Made by a program: the position numbers and the translations under genes
Shown here: one piece after another, positions 1 through 10,811 of the stretch
Layout: every line of letters starts with the position of its first letter
Position numbering within the stretch: position 1 is the stretch's first letter
Assembly (NCBI GenBank): GCA_002900995.3
Contig: CM035314.1
Location: forward strand, 1-64,000
DNA length: 64,000 bases
From: Ganoderma boninense
Lineage: Eukaryota; Basidiomycota; Agaricomycetes; Polyporales; Polyporaceae
Direction: 5' to 3'
The notes under the pieces: model-generated
What the model was told of the DNA's origin: nothing
The model's input: the letters and a program-made list of their open reading frames with translations, nothing else
The model's database searches: none

Positions 1-1413
1 TCTGCCATCGACGACCTCCGTCGCTTTCTCCTTCTTCCGTTACAGGCCACTTAATTGTTGAGCGGTTGGCTAGAGACGACGGTACTTACCTCTCGGAGAG
101 TGGAACCCGGCTCCGATTCACTGACGTTCCCTGGCGACCCTCCGTGTTCGCTCGCTTTGCCTTGTTTACTGTTTGATGTGTTGTCGGTGTCCATGCTGTT
201 GCAAGATTTGAGCGTCCTGAGTGGCTCTTCGTGTAAAGATGGGAGGATGAAAGGCGGGATCAAGAAGTAAGCGCGGTGGTCCGGTGTGCAACATGCCAGA
301 CCGAGCCCTTGGCCCTGCCTTGCGGACATCGCATGTCTGCCACATGTATGCACAGCCACCATCTGTGCGAGCCCCCGATGCAACCGCTGCGATTTGACAG
401 TTTGCTTGCTAACCCGCATCCACAGGTCTCGAGCGGAACCGCTGCTCCCTGTCTCGGAACGGCCATATATTCTCAGTTGTACAGGTATTGGTATTTCGTT
501 GGTCCTGATCGACGACAGAGATGCAGAGTCACATACTGATTTCCTCAGCTCATTGCATATAAAATTATTTACGGCGCGCTCTTTGAAGTAAACATGGTGT
601 GTATGTCTTGTAATTTATTGGTCGACGGTTGAATTAACCTGTGTTGATATACACTGTTCATACCCAAGCTTGAGTTGGCCTGGGTGAGTGTTTGGCGACC
701 TCCGCAACATTGTACCATTTAGTGCTCCAGCACGCGTTAACTTCCAGGTGCAACATGGGACTACGATTTACTCAGTAGCCCATACAACTTTAGGCACACA
801 TCACGTCTAAGTATTCCCAAATAACACGCTGTGAATATAGTCGCAGATGAGACTGGTTCAACGCTATGGCAGACTCGACAGTGGGCGACCTGTTGCACGT
901 CCAGAGACACCCACGGACGGCGAGGTTCTGTACGAGGCGCTGTCTAGGCCGCCGGCTATCAGTAGGTAGCCAAAAATGCCACACACCCTCCCGTGGGCCA
1001 GGTCGTCCTATGTTTGTGCTGTTAGTTCGCACGTCGTAGAAAGCCCTCCAACGGTGTGGTAGCCTCCCACAGCAGGGCTCCCTCTGAACTTGCCCTAGAC
1101 TGACCATGTTGGGTAGGTAACTATGCCACGCCCACTGTCAAGGCTCAGGCCAACCTACGCTTTTCCCAGTTACCTGTCATTCCGTCCCATGTGTCACTGA
1201 CGACGTTCATGACAAAGGATTTTCATTGAATTCATAGGTTCCGAGAACGGCAACTGCGACCGTAGCAAGCGAACGCTTCTCCTTGAAGTGATTTTCTGCC
1301 AAGAATAGTGTTCCTCCTACGTACGTCGGAACGCCTTCACGGAAGGGCACGTCTCTCACGTTTGCGGGATTATTTATTTCCCGTTGATGCAGTTTAACCG
1401 GCGGAATGCCTCG
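1..1413. other. gene-poor stretch, no gene supported
   Basis: Only short overlapping open frames on both strands are present and none has a recognisable domain with clean splice sites. The one suggestive patch is about 276-420 on the plus strand, where a C-x2-C followed by L-P-C-G-H and later cysteines looks like part of a RING-type zinc finger. The cysteine pattern would need a frame change to continue, so at best it is a decayed fragment. Confidence 0.4.
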
Positions 1414-1477
1414 TTATATGTCAGTGAACTTGCGCCGCCAGCCATGCCCCGCTGTACACTGACCGCTCTCCGCCACT

Positions 1478-1760
1478 ATGTCTTCCCTTCCAGACCACGA
1501 CCCCTCGGATTCTGCTAGTCTCCCGACTCCTACGTCGCACCAAGCTCCACCCTCCACCCTCCTGGTTAAAACACCTTCAGAAATACCTTTATCGTCCTCT
1601 GACACTCTTCGTCCGTGTTCTTGCATCTCCCGGGACAGCCAGCAACCAGCGTCATCACGCGCTGCTCAAAATGTTGCTTGGAAACTGCCCCCTCCTCCGG
1701 AACTCCATGTCAATCGCGCAGTTCGAACGCTGGCTGTTCATAATGTACGTACATTGCTTC
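1478..1760 (+). pseudogene. Ser/Pro-rich protein fragment, unknown family, copy 1
   Basis: The plus frame encodes a Ser/Pro-rich stretch containing SSDTLRPCSCI and, about 25 residues later, VAWKLPPPP followed by RTLAVHNVR. A region near 5590-5750 encodes SSDVLSPCSCI, VTWKLPPPP and RTLAAETVR in the same order and spacing, so both derive from one ancestral sequence. I do not recognise the family. The frame soon meets stops and no full gene with convincing introns could be assembled, hence the pseudogene call. It could be a remnant of a mobile-element protein or of a gene that was duplicated and lost. Confidence 0.4.
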
Positions 1761-2580
1761 AAGTATTGTCGGTACCAATTTGAACCCTACCTTCCATGCG
1801 CTAGCTTCCTCCCCGCGCTGCTGTCCCTTCGCATCCTCTCCCCCTCCCTCCGCATCTCCCAGAGCCAATCAACATAACCATTCCTGCTTCCTCTCCAACC
1901 CGTGTCGTCCACATCCACAGGGTTATCGTCCCTCCCCCTCCCTCGCAATTGATGCAAGTGCCACTGATTGTGCGACCAGCACCGTCGTATTCCAGGGCGC
2001 CTCTGTCCCCACGTCAAGGATCTCAGCATGCGGAGGAACTGCAACTTGACTCGTACGTTGTTTTCTTCCCTCAGACTTTCGTTCCTTATACTCAATACAG
2101 TTTTATGAACATCACTTCAAGTAGACGTCAAAACGTCCCAAGCCTGACATCAAGCTCTCCGTCATTGTGTACAGGATGTTGCCTGCAGTAGCTTTACCCC
2201 GTTGAATATGTAACCTCACATTCAATCGTAAATCCCATGTAACCGTTCCCGTATGAACGTAATTGTAGACTGGCGTGTGTTGCTATTTACACTTCACCCG
2301 TTTCCCGACATGTTGTGAACATGTGCCGTGTTCGTTTGATGTGCACTTGCTGGTTGGCAGGCGCACTGCTAAATCGCAATGACTTCGTCGATTGCGTGGT
2401 GCGTGTTAGCCGTCCATTTGCTAAACCGCAGATATGACATTTTTGTGATTGCTGTATATCCGAACATGTGCGTATTGTCCATGTGCTGTGACAGCGACAA
2501 TGGCTTGATTGTTTTCTCATCAATGCGTGCCCTGCATTCACGCACATTTTGTGTTTACTCTCTTTCGAACCCTGCCTTAA

Positions 2581-2610
2581 CCTAAATCCCCCCCTACTTT
2601 ACACCCTATT
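2581..2610 (+). repeat. C-rich dispersed motif, copy 1
   Basis: This is one of three related stretches (others near 3391-3425 and 4877-4910) made of a CCTAA-like part, seven or more cytosines, then TACTTTACA or AACTTTACA and a T/A-rich end. The flanks of the three copies are loosely alike, rich in GCGTG/GCGCA words. This suggests the ends of diverged copies of one dispersed element. Confidence 0.4.
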
Positions 2611-3257
2611 AATGCGTGTACGCGTGCTCATGTCTAGGGCTGTGCGCATAGGCAGCTGAACCGCCTGTCCGCATAGTGTAGAGTCCATGTGTGTCATGAG
2701 TCTATCACTGGTATAAGTATGTTGATTTGTTCTGCATCTTGTAAGTTGTTGCATTCTAGCGAGGTCAGGATATGACAGGCGATGCTGGTTCCAACATTCT
2801 TCAGCTCACTGCCATCATCTGCCGTTGAAATCCTTCTATGTGGCCTCAGGGATATTCTCGGGCTATAGGATCGTGTACATAGCTGCAAAATATGTGCAAT
2901 ATCCTATCGGGTAGCCTGACGGAACAGAGGGTTTGGCCTACCCATGCTGAGCACAATTCATTTGATCCGTCCATGGAATGTAACTCATGACGCAGTCATG
3001 TATGGATCATCTACATAGTGCGTCGCTGCTCCCGCCTTCACATTGTCGACTAAATTTATCTTCTTCGGGAAGACCTACTTCCCCGTTCTTCACAACGTTT
3101 GCACCACACACGCACTATTCCCATATTATAACGAGTCACTCTGCCTTGATATATGTCTTATTTTCATCGCATTTACTATATCACCGATCCATACATTATT
3201 CTAGAGCTTCAATTATTTCCTATATGTATACTCCAACTGTTATGCAACTTGTTCGCC

Positions 3258-3288
3258 TGCGCACACGCTCTTTGTCCGCGTGTGCGCA
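3258..3288. repeat. perfect 10-bp-stem hairpin
   Basis: TGCGCACACG at 3258-3267 is followed after 11 nt by its exact reverse complement CGTGTGCGCA at 3279-3288. A related word recurs at 3351-3358, and a perfect 10-bp palindrome, TGTGCGCACA, lies at 3327-3336. The role is unknown; it may be part of a decayed inverted-repeat element. Confidence 0.5.
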
Positions 3289-3390
3289 ACATTGGGCATC
3301 GGGTATGTGGTGGGTTATGTGCCTAATGTGCGCACAGCCTATTCTACCGCGTGTGCGCCATCTTTCTTATTTTACGTCACTCTAATGCCA

Positions 3391-3425
3391 CTCTAACCCT
3401 GAACCCCCCCAACTTTACATCCTTT
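3391..3425 (+). repeat. C-rich dispersed motif, copy 2
   Basis: Second copy of the motif at 2581-2610: CTAACCCT, a run of seven C, then AACTTTACATCC. It ends in an A/T-rich tail like the other copies. Confidence 0.4.
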
Positions 3426-3709
3426 AAATTAGCTTCGATTGACGTAATTCTTACACATTCGCTACTCTCGCATGACCGTAAGGTTTGCGGGATTGCAGTG
3501 CATCCGCGTGTCCGCAGCATTGCCGCTCGGAGATGCGACATCGCTGGGGCTCCGCCATCTCACATTATGGGTGTTAATCGGTGATGTGTTTTGCGATATA
3601 GCAGATTGTCTGCGATGTGGCACGTCTCGCATATTCGCGCAACTTGAGCGTAACAACTCAATATTCACGTCATCAACACGCTCAGGACAATAAAACTGGA
3701 CCATTTATA

Positions 3710-4400
3710 CTACACATTGTGTTGTTCCTCCATTCCGCCCGTTGACCCGTTGACGTGCTGATTCTCTCCAGGCCCATCAACATCCTTCCAAAACACCCCG
3801 TGATCAAGAACCTGACGCACTGAAGAACACAACATATGAGACAAAACCAAGCCGAAACAGCGTGCACCACTCACATTCTTGAAGAGAGACAATCATTAAA
3901 GATATCCACGTACTCAAAGTCCCTTGTGCTGTATCCTTCAGGATGATTTGGACTTTGCATGCATCTCGTGTCTCTGCCGTGGGATGAGCGAAATGATTCT
4001 CGCTCGCTTCCTCCAAGGCCCGAATAGCATTGAGGTATGTATGGAGGGCACTGATGACTTTGTCACTCTCGCCGCGGACTCGGGCGATGCGGGTAATCTC
4101 GGAGTACTCTTTGGCAAATTTGTGCAGCTCGTTGGGAGGCAGCTGGGTGGCGAGGGATGCGTACATATCCCGAAATGCATTGTCGGCATAAGCACGGTAG
4201 TCAAGACTCCGGACGTTGATCAAGAAGGTATCGACGAGGTCGTTGACAGTGACGGTGTCATCTGCATGGAGGTACGCTTGGGTCGTCGTAGGATGGGTAT
4301 CGGAAAGTTGAGCAGGAGGGGGGAGGGGATTCGTGCCGCCAACGATTGCGGAGATGTGGTGAAACAGCTCAGCAAGAATGCGAGTATCTAGTCGATTCAT
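3710..4400 (-). CDS. hypothetical protein, about 211 aa
   Basis: Unrecognised protein. The minus-strand frame is open from ATG at 4400 for about 175 codons. It is predicted mostly helical and soluble, with a charged middle (KEYSEITRIARVRGESDKV) and an Ala/Glu-rich segment. I model one 55-nt intron (3874-3820, GTGAGT...TTCAG) leading to a second exon ending in TAG at 3710-3712, giving 211 aa. If unspliced, the frame stops at 3804 with 198 aa. A TATA-like TATAAAG lies 64 nt upstream on the same strand. No signal peptide or membrane segment is evident. It has no clear operon-like or pathway neighbour; the surroundings are repeats. The single-frame length and the promoter argue that it is real, but the function is unknown. 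Confidence 0.5.
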
Positions 4401-4463
4401 GGAGTGATGTGGGTCAGTTGCGGAGAGAGTTAATGATGGGGGGTTCGATGGCAGAGGCTCGCA

Positions 4464-4470
4464 CTTTATA
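4464..4470 (-). promoter_or_regulatory. TATA-like box for the 4400-3710 gene
   Basis: TATAAAG on the minus strand, 64 nt before the proposed ATG at 4400, is a plausible fungal core-promoter position. Confidence 0.4.
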
Positions 4471-4876
4471 TGCTGTCACAGACGCTCCTCGTAGAGCATC
4501 GGCTATGGTTTAAATTTTAGCATTTCGCTTCCATACTCGGATCTGTGTGCCTTCACGACCCGAGTTATAAATATTGCGACCATTCAATTCCAGAAATCAG
4601 TCTACTTTAAATCTTTATGTGCTCCCACGTTTTTCAGAAGGATGCTCTTGTGACGTCATGTCTACCTCTAGCATGTGTATTTCGGTAATCTATGACGCGG
4701 TGTCGCCGTCCTTCTGCATCATCGCAGGTATCAGTTCACACACGCATTTGATCCTCAGGCTGCGAGGTCCCAGTGAACTTGCTTTGCCGCATTCACTCCC
4801 ACATATATGTAAGTGCGATGTTGCAGCTTCCACTGCATCTTCGCACAATTATTGTCCTAGCTTGCCAGAACCTTTG

Positions 4877-4910
4877 TCTAACCCTCACCCCCCCCTACTT
4901 TGCATACTAT
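4877..4910 (+). repeat. C-rich dispersed motif, copy 3
   Basis: Third copy: CTAACCCTCA, eight C, TACTTTGCATACTAT. It runs into TATAAATAG immediately before the LTR-like block that starts at 4948. Confidence 0.4.
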
Positions 4911-4947
4911 AAATAGCGACAGTCTCAGACTGTTGTTGACTGGACTT

Positions 4948-5520
4948 TGTTACTTGTGTCGTTCCGGGTGACTAGCACTCCCGACAGCTATAACAACAGT
5001 CCCTGGTGGTGTGGGTTCTCTGCACCTGAAAAGGTGGAGCGCAGAGTTTTCAGTCTAATGTTACGTCCTTAACCTATTAGACTTACAGTTCAATAGATCA
5101 GGCCTTTTAGACCAAAGACTAGTGGTTGACTAGAGTTTGGATACTAGACTTGTTAGGTCTAGAGGACGTAGGAGTATGAAGGTACTGCTCACAGAGCAGT
5201 AGCTGGATAGACAAGAGACTGAAAACTGGGGGGTCACTGCTGAGGTGTCGCCCCTTATATACATGTAGGATCCTAAGGTTTCAGGCTATGTAGGTAGTGA
5301 CTGTAGCTATAGTTTCAGGGCTATGGACTGCGGACTGTGGACTGCGGGCTGCGGACTGCGGGCTGTGTACTGTGATCTATGTACTTGGTTACTGTGGGCT
5401 GTGGTCCCTGTGCTGTATCCTGGGAGCTATGTACGTGGTTACTCCTTAAGGTAATAGATCTTTAGTAATGAAAGGGAAAAGCATAGATGTAGTAAGCCTG
5501 CTTACTATGCATCCGTAACA
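4948..5520. mobile_element. LTR-like block (possible solo LTR)
   Basis: The block begins TGTTAC and ends GTAACA, a 6-bp inverted terminal pair of the TG...CA kind typical of retrotransposon LTRs. Inside are a TATA-like TTATATACA near 5260 and a 7-nt tandem array. No protein-coding potential is seen within it. I could not find a matching 4-6 bp target duplication (flanks GACTT and ATGTC), and no second copy is in the window. It could therefore be an LTR remnant, part of a larger element, or unrelated low-complexity DNA. Confidence 0.35.
5325..5366 (+). repeat. 7-nt tandem repeat, six units
   Basis: Six consecutive heptamers of the form GG(A/G)CTG(C/T) are followed by degenerate related words to about 5430. 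The array lies inside the LTR-like block. Confidence 0.7.
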
Positions 5521-5760
5521 ATGTCTCTGCCACGGTACAGGCCCAGCCCACCCAGCCTGGCGGCACTGCAACCCCGTCTCCCTCCTCAGACGTCCTCAGC
5601 CCCTGCTCCTGCATCTTCACTAGCACTGACCGTCTCTCTCCCCTGCCCTCTCAACCAACTGTCACCTGGAAGCTACCTCCACCTCCCTCCCTGGTCGGTA
5701 CTCGGGTGTGCCTTCACACCCGCACCTTGGCAGCGGAAACAGTACGTTGTCAGCTCATTT
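5521..5760 (+). pseudogene. Ser/Pro-rich protein fragment, unknown family, copy 2
   Basis: One plus frame carries SSDVLSPCSCI, then VTWKLPPPP and RTLAAETVR, matching in order the copy at 1478-1760. An ATG at 5521 opens a different frame of 119 codons over the same DNA, rich in Pro and Leu; that frame is not the conserved one. The fragment sits directly after the LTR-like block and just before a decayed LamB/YcsF fragment, so the area appears to be a patchwork of broken duplicates. Confidence 0.4.
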
Positions 5761-5849
5761 TTCCACCCTCTAGCCCTGAAGTCCACTTGTCAGCTTCCTC
5801 CTCGCCCACCCATCCCTTTGCAGCCTCTCCCTATCCCACCTCAACATGC

Positions 5850-6270
5850 TCTCCCTAATGACGAACCTATCACGAAGTGAGTCTGCTGGGTCCAAGTCCA
5901 AGTCCGACTCCGACTCCGCATTCTCTGCGCTTCGCTTCGTTTCCCCGCCCACTGAGCGCGTTCCGTGGCCGTCCCGTCCCCACGGGGTGCACACAGGAAG
6001 CACGACCCGGTGCCGCTCAGCGTGGTCAAAGACACCATGAACACTGTGTACTCGGGGAGAGGAAAACCACGACCGTTGGCGAGTTCATGCCGCCTCCCGA
6101 GGACGTCACCGCGGTGTCAATTTGTTGCAGTCATTCTGACACTCCGGCGACTCGTGCGACCTCCGCGCCGCAGAGGATCCGTTGCCCGGTAGTGCGCTGA
6201 TGGCGGAGGTTTAGGGAGCGGTCGAGATTGAGCACGGGGTGAAAGCGCCAAGGCGCGGTTGGGAAACTAA
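5850..6270 (+). pseudogene. decayed LamB/YcsF (PxpA-like) gene, 3' part
   Basis: This stretch aligns with the last three exons of the intact LamB/YcsF gene at 41018-39497. Recognisable parts are an exon end reading ...PITK before GTGAGTC, an exon with RKHDPVPLSVVKD, then TTVGEFMPPPEDVT and SICC-SHSDTP, and a last exon with GAVEIEHGVK ending TAA at 6268-6270. The intact gene reads [30 protein letters not shown] and [10 protein letters not shown] frame change lies between RKHDPV and TTVG, there is a one-codon-scale insertion near SICC, and an internal TAG sits in the last exon. The first two-thirds of the gene is absent, so it cannot make a working enzyme. Confidence 0.75.
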
Positions 6271-6706
6271 TCTGAGTACATCGATTCTCTCTTCTGACAT
6301 CAATTTGTCTCGCATTGCATCGGCGACAGGCGCAAGCCACCCTCACGGTCCCAAATCCACATATTTCCGATGTGTATACGTCTCGACGGGAAGATTAGAG
6401 AAACCTCAGTATGCCCTGATCGCGGGCACATCCCAAGGGCCTATCGCGCGACATATTCGCGGGGGTCGCGCTTAGCATAGGCAAGCGGTTCGCCTGACCG
6501 CGCGATGATCTCGAGATCCCCCGCTTCCTCAGTTAGGCGACGACTGGACTTCGAATGTATAGGCATCACGCCTTCCTGCCTAGCTTGATGCCTACCCGGC
6601 TGGGGACCAACTCAGAGCACTCTCAATTTAGCGAGCTCGAGAACATCAGCCTGAGCACAAGCATGAGCGCGGCTACTATATACATTTTCATCCTTTCTCG
6701 CGGCCG

Positions 6707-8444
6707 CTATGCTGTCGCATCATGGCGAGGGGCCTCACCGCACTGCTCCTCGCTTGTGCGCCTGCTCACGGCGTCGCCCTCAAAGATGTCTCTGCCTGTC
6801 AAAGGCCTCACCTCCGCGTCTTCTTTGACCGGAACCTCCAACCTCCCATCTACGCGGCTCGCGCGGAGGCTCGTCGCCAGCGTGTCCACGGTAAGAGCAA
6901 GGTTGAGTGTCGGAAGCGACTCGAGGTGCTGCGTGAGTCCGCGCTCCATGTGTGACCGGTTGAGCGCGACGAGGACGATGATGATGGTCGGATATATGGC
7001 CTATGTAGGACAGCGCCGCAACCGCAGATGAGTCAACGAGAGCGCTGGTAGGGCGAAGATGGCTGGGACGTACGATCGTGGGAACGAGGGCCCCATCTAC
7101 AACAATAGAAAAGACACTCATGAACCTGTATTCTTCATGGGACGAGGCCGTGGGGTCGTAATAGTTGCGGGATATGTCCTGGGATTGGCATATCTGGTAG
7201 GCGAGGACGAGAGTCTGGTTGTAGGCGTCAGCATTGGTTAGTTGCGTGCAACTTAGATTTTTTTGTGAATACGATGCACTCACCAGGAGAACGCAATATA
7301 TTGTCCCAGACTCGATGAGCAGCGCCATCAGCTTCTCGACCTGAGAGCCTCCGACCTTCGCAACAAGATACCGCCCGAGACGTCTCCTTGACCGCCTAAA
7401 CAAACTATCAGCGGACGTAATTAGGGCGGACATGATCCGGGAGCGAACCATGCTTTGTAGGCTACAAGAAGTGTTGCCAAAAGGTTCGTTGCGAGAGAGA
7501 GCGCATAGGCAAGACTCCCGGCGATGGATTCGCGTCCGAAGAGCACACTTTGGACGTTTAAGGAATACCGGGCGTTGTCGAATGCCGCAGAGACACAGCT
7601 TCCGCTCGCATTTACGCCTCCCATGACTGCAGTGTCGACTATGAGGAACTCGTATCTCGGATATGAAGTGCCCGTTGAACGTTACCGAATGTACCGAACA
7701 AGAACAGGCCACAGAGAACCCTCACGACGCGATTTTTCTGCCACACGACGCATGCCCTCCAGCATACGATCGCGTCACCGAGCACGACCTGTAACAGTCA
7801 CGTCAATGGGACTGTAATGGAGTATTGAATCAAGGAATCAGCGGAGAATGGGAACGACGAACGTTGATGGCGAGCGTAGTAGCGCTAGTGCAAGCGTGCA
7901 GCTGGCGCGCCTTGAAGAGGCCTTGGTAGCCAGCTAGCTGTTGCGGAACGCCCAAGGAGTCGAGGGGCATGCCGTAGGACCAGATCGCTTCGCCAGAGTA
8001 AAAGAAGTACGCGATGGTGTCGGCTTGATATCGAAGGATGGTGGTGACCATGTATACAGTCGTGGATGAGAAAAGAGCGAGGATTGTGAGGCAAAGGACG
8101 ATCGTTGTACGGTGTATTCTCCCATTTCTCCTACGAGGAGAAAGACGGGCGCTGCGGTCAAGGAGAGGGGAATATATGGGGCTCGAGGAGATTATGCGAC
8201 GCACTGTGTGGTAAGGGCATGGATGGACATGATGGACAAGACGGTGAGCACGCCTAGTGGCATTTGAACATCAGTAGCTCGAACCTAGTTCCCATCTAGA
8301 ACGTAGCGCACCATAGAGACCGCAGAGTAAGCAGACGATGGCAAATTGTTCTCGAAATGAACGGGAAAGAACTTGGTATTCCTGAGGTACGAACGTGCGT
8401 ATAACGGAGGTCGGCAGGGGACACTGGCTCGTCGTATGCGACAT
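6707..8444 (-). CDS. multi-pass membrane protein, basidiomycete family (member D), 432 aa
   Basis: Eight exons: 8444-8312, 8253-8205, 8151-7863, 7788-7686, 7626-7449, 7395-7284, 7214-7074, 7000-6707. All phases close and give 432 aa. Hydrophobic segments in order include FAIVCLLCGLYGVLTVLSIM, a segment starting TIVLCLTILALF, VVLGDAIVCWRACVVW, a segment ending LLATLLVAYKAW, LMALLIESGTIYCVLL and AIYPTIIIVLVAL, consistent with about seven passes, followed by a soluble tail. The GDAIVxWR and ATLLVxYKAW signatures and the 103-, 178- and 112-nt exons match the three paralogues at 43-52 kb. The start is the ATG in MSHTTSQ, with a TATA-like TTTATATCG about 30-40 nt before it. The family is uncharacterised as far as I know; a receptor-like or transport role would be guesswork. 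An extra loop rich in Tyr/Ser follows pass six. Confidence 0.75.
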
Positions 8445-8484
8445 ATGGCAGGAATATGTGGAAGGAGAGCACGATATAAATCGA

Positions 8485-10755
8485 GGGGTAGCGGAGGGTG
8501 AAGTGGCCCGGATTGAATTTAGATCAGCTGTTATATGGCCACAAGGAGCGCGAGACTCACCGAATCGCACCGGCTTACCGCCTGAGCATCCCGCTTTCAC
8601 AAAGAGTCCGGTATGCAACACAGCTCCCATCGAGACGTGTTGAGCGACAGCGTTCCCAGTTGGCGTCCGTGTATCGACTGTCGAACCGCACGGGGGCGGC
8701 GTAAGAGTGTCGTTCGTCCTCCGGGGCCTGCGAGGCCCCGATCTGCCAATGGGAGCATGTTTAAGAATGCTTCGCCGACACAGCATCACTGTTCCTTACA
8801 TTGCGGAGAGGGATCTGTCATGTCTGGCACCGTTGAACGCGTGCAGATTGCGGATGCCACTGCCATCGGCCGCCCAGGGTGTCTTGCAGTGTCCTGAAGG
8901 CGCCAGAGCTCTGGGACTGGCTTCGGTCTGTACAACGAGTCGGGGTTACGCCTACAAAGCCCTCTCATGAAAAGCTCGGGACCTCTCGGGACGTGGTAAG
9001 GGAGAGAGTAGCAAATGCTGGAAACGTGGTCAAGGACAAGAGCACGACATCGACAAGCTCAAAACCCTCACGACGTCGCGCGCCTGTCTCACCGGGAGAG
9101 GCCGTTCGCCCTGGTGGATGCGGCGCTTAGCTCCTTGAACCTGCTCTTCGATGACGACTCGCAGCAAAGTCGCTCGTTGAGCGTCGCTCTATGTGTTTAA
9201 TGTTTCATGCTATGTGAGTACTTCTCTCTACACCAGTCTGTAACCCTTTCACTTCAATGCTAGCCCATGAACAAGCCAATCTCGTATCTGTAGGGCCACC
9301 GCTGGCAGGGAAGCCCTACGAGGCGTGCTCAAAGACTCGGCCAGTCGAGCCACCACGTTTCTAACCACGAACACCATCCGTGGGTGTTCCTCCCGGAATT
9401 CCTGCCACCAGACCACCGCGAGGGAGCTATATGCACTTCTGGATCCAGGTCCGTCATTCCCTCTTCCCGTATATCCTCCGTGTTTCTTCCGTCTCCGTAT
9501 CCCTTGGGTTTCGTGCGCGCAAAGCGAGTTTTATCAATGTCGTCCCAGTTGTCGACTTGTGTTCATTTCTGTGGTTCAAGATGGCATTATTATCCGACGT
9601 CAACGTAATGCAGCTTTCCCTCCAACCATCCTCAGTATAACAGATGTTTTGCATGTTCCCTCGCCCTCACAGTTCCGCGATAGATGAGAGCGATCATCAT
9701 TTACGGTAACTAAATCGCATATCGACACGTGTGAATCTGGGTGTTTGAGTCGGCGCCATCAACTGCGAGTCGCAGATCCCTCCCTTGTGAATCGCGTTCG
9801 GAATCCTCCCGCCGCATCCGGCAGGCTTGCAAACGAGGTCTATTCCGTATTATATGTACGTGGAGTACATGATTGTAGCACTCACCGGCGATATTTACTG
9901 ACCTCACCTCTAGAAGTTTGTCATTTTGACCACTCCGGCCACCGTTACGTCCGGCCTCACGCATGCAGTACCTCCGTCAGCGTTTGAGCGACCACCCTTA
10001 CCGCAAGGGCAACTGACTGTACATTACAGATCGACCGCCGGTCTTGGCGGACCTGTACTTCCCACATGGACGTTCGTAAAGCGCTGAAGACAGAACGGGC
10101 ACCCCGCCTGACGGTTTGGCGGCCCGCCCACACTCAACTCACACTGAGCTCTCGTCGGTGAGTCATCCGTCGGCTTCCACGAGAAAATGTTGGAGCGTAA
10201 TGACCTCCTTCGGGTCAAGAGCGTGCCGCATTTTTACGTTTTGTATTCTGCAGGCACCACCTCTCCACGTCAGCCCAGAACGTGCCTTGAAGGCGTTCGC
10301 TTCCACACGCCTGTATGCGGCAGGTCCAAGCAGCATTCAAGAGTGTCCTTCATACCCCACGAGGGGCTCTCATCCCTCGTTTCTCTTAGCGATGATTGAT
10401 GAGCGACGTTGGATCTTCGCTGCCTTCCACCATGGCCGTCACCCCGTCTCCGTTGCCTCCCAATGCCTCAAGAGTGAGTGAGTCAATGCGCCTCGTTCAA
10501 CGCGGACCGCTGAAGCGGAACTAACATCAGAATCAATCCTTTTTCCTTTAACGGTCGACACCTGCTCGCTTGCCTGCAACGAAGAGAGCGCTTGATCAAG
10601 GCCCTCCAAGCAGAACACGACTGGAGCAGGAGGAGTACCCGTTCCTCAACGGTCTGTACGGCAATGTCGCCTGTTAACGCCGCCCGCGCTCGATGGCGTG
10701 CATGCTGCGTCTCTTCCCCAGGAGATGTACCGCTGCACGTTGTCGCCGCTGACGT
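8485..10755. other. stretch without a supported gene
   Basis: Frames up to 121 codons occur on both strands but none shows a domain, a signal peptide or a consistent splice model. Around 9600-9660 a plus frame reads ITDVLHVP, which resembles a phrase in copia-type polyproteins, but nothing around it supports a retrotransposon. I see no tRNA or inverted-repeat element here. Confidence 0.4.
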
Positions 10756-10770
10756 TCTATTTCTACCCCA
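10755..10770 (+). promoter_or_regulatory. shared FMO core-promoter element (FMO1)
   Basis: TTCTATTTCTACCCCA lies 42-57 nt before the ATG at 10812. The same element stands at a similar distance upstream of FMO2 and, as TTTATTTCTATCC, of FMO3. Conservation of a non-coding block among three paralogues suggests the transcription start or core promoter. Confidence 0.55.
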
Positions 10771-10811
10771 CGTCTGGTCCGCGCCCTGGTCGTTTCCCCA
10801 ACGTCCTCACC

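Larger units (their letters stand above)
1761..3709. other. non-coding stretch with short repeats
   Basis: No gene is supported. The stretch holds two of three copies of a C-rich motif (near 2581 and 3391), a hairpin at 3258-3288 and a perfect 10-bp palindrome at 3327-3336. Frames are short and frequently interrupted, and the DNA is more AT-rich than the gene regions. Confidence 0.45.

Noticed and set aside
9600..9660. copia-like phrase ITDVLHVP
   Set aside because: Too short; no zinc knuckle, protease or integrase motif and no LTR nearby.
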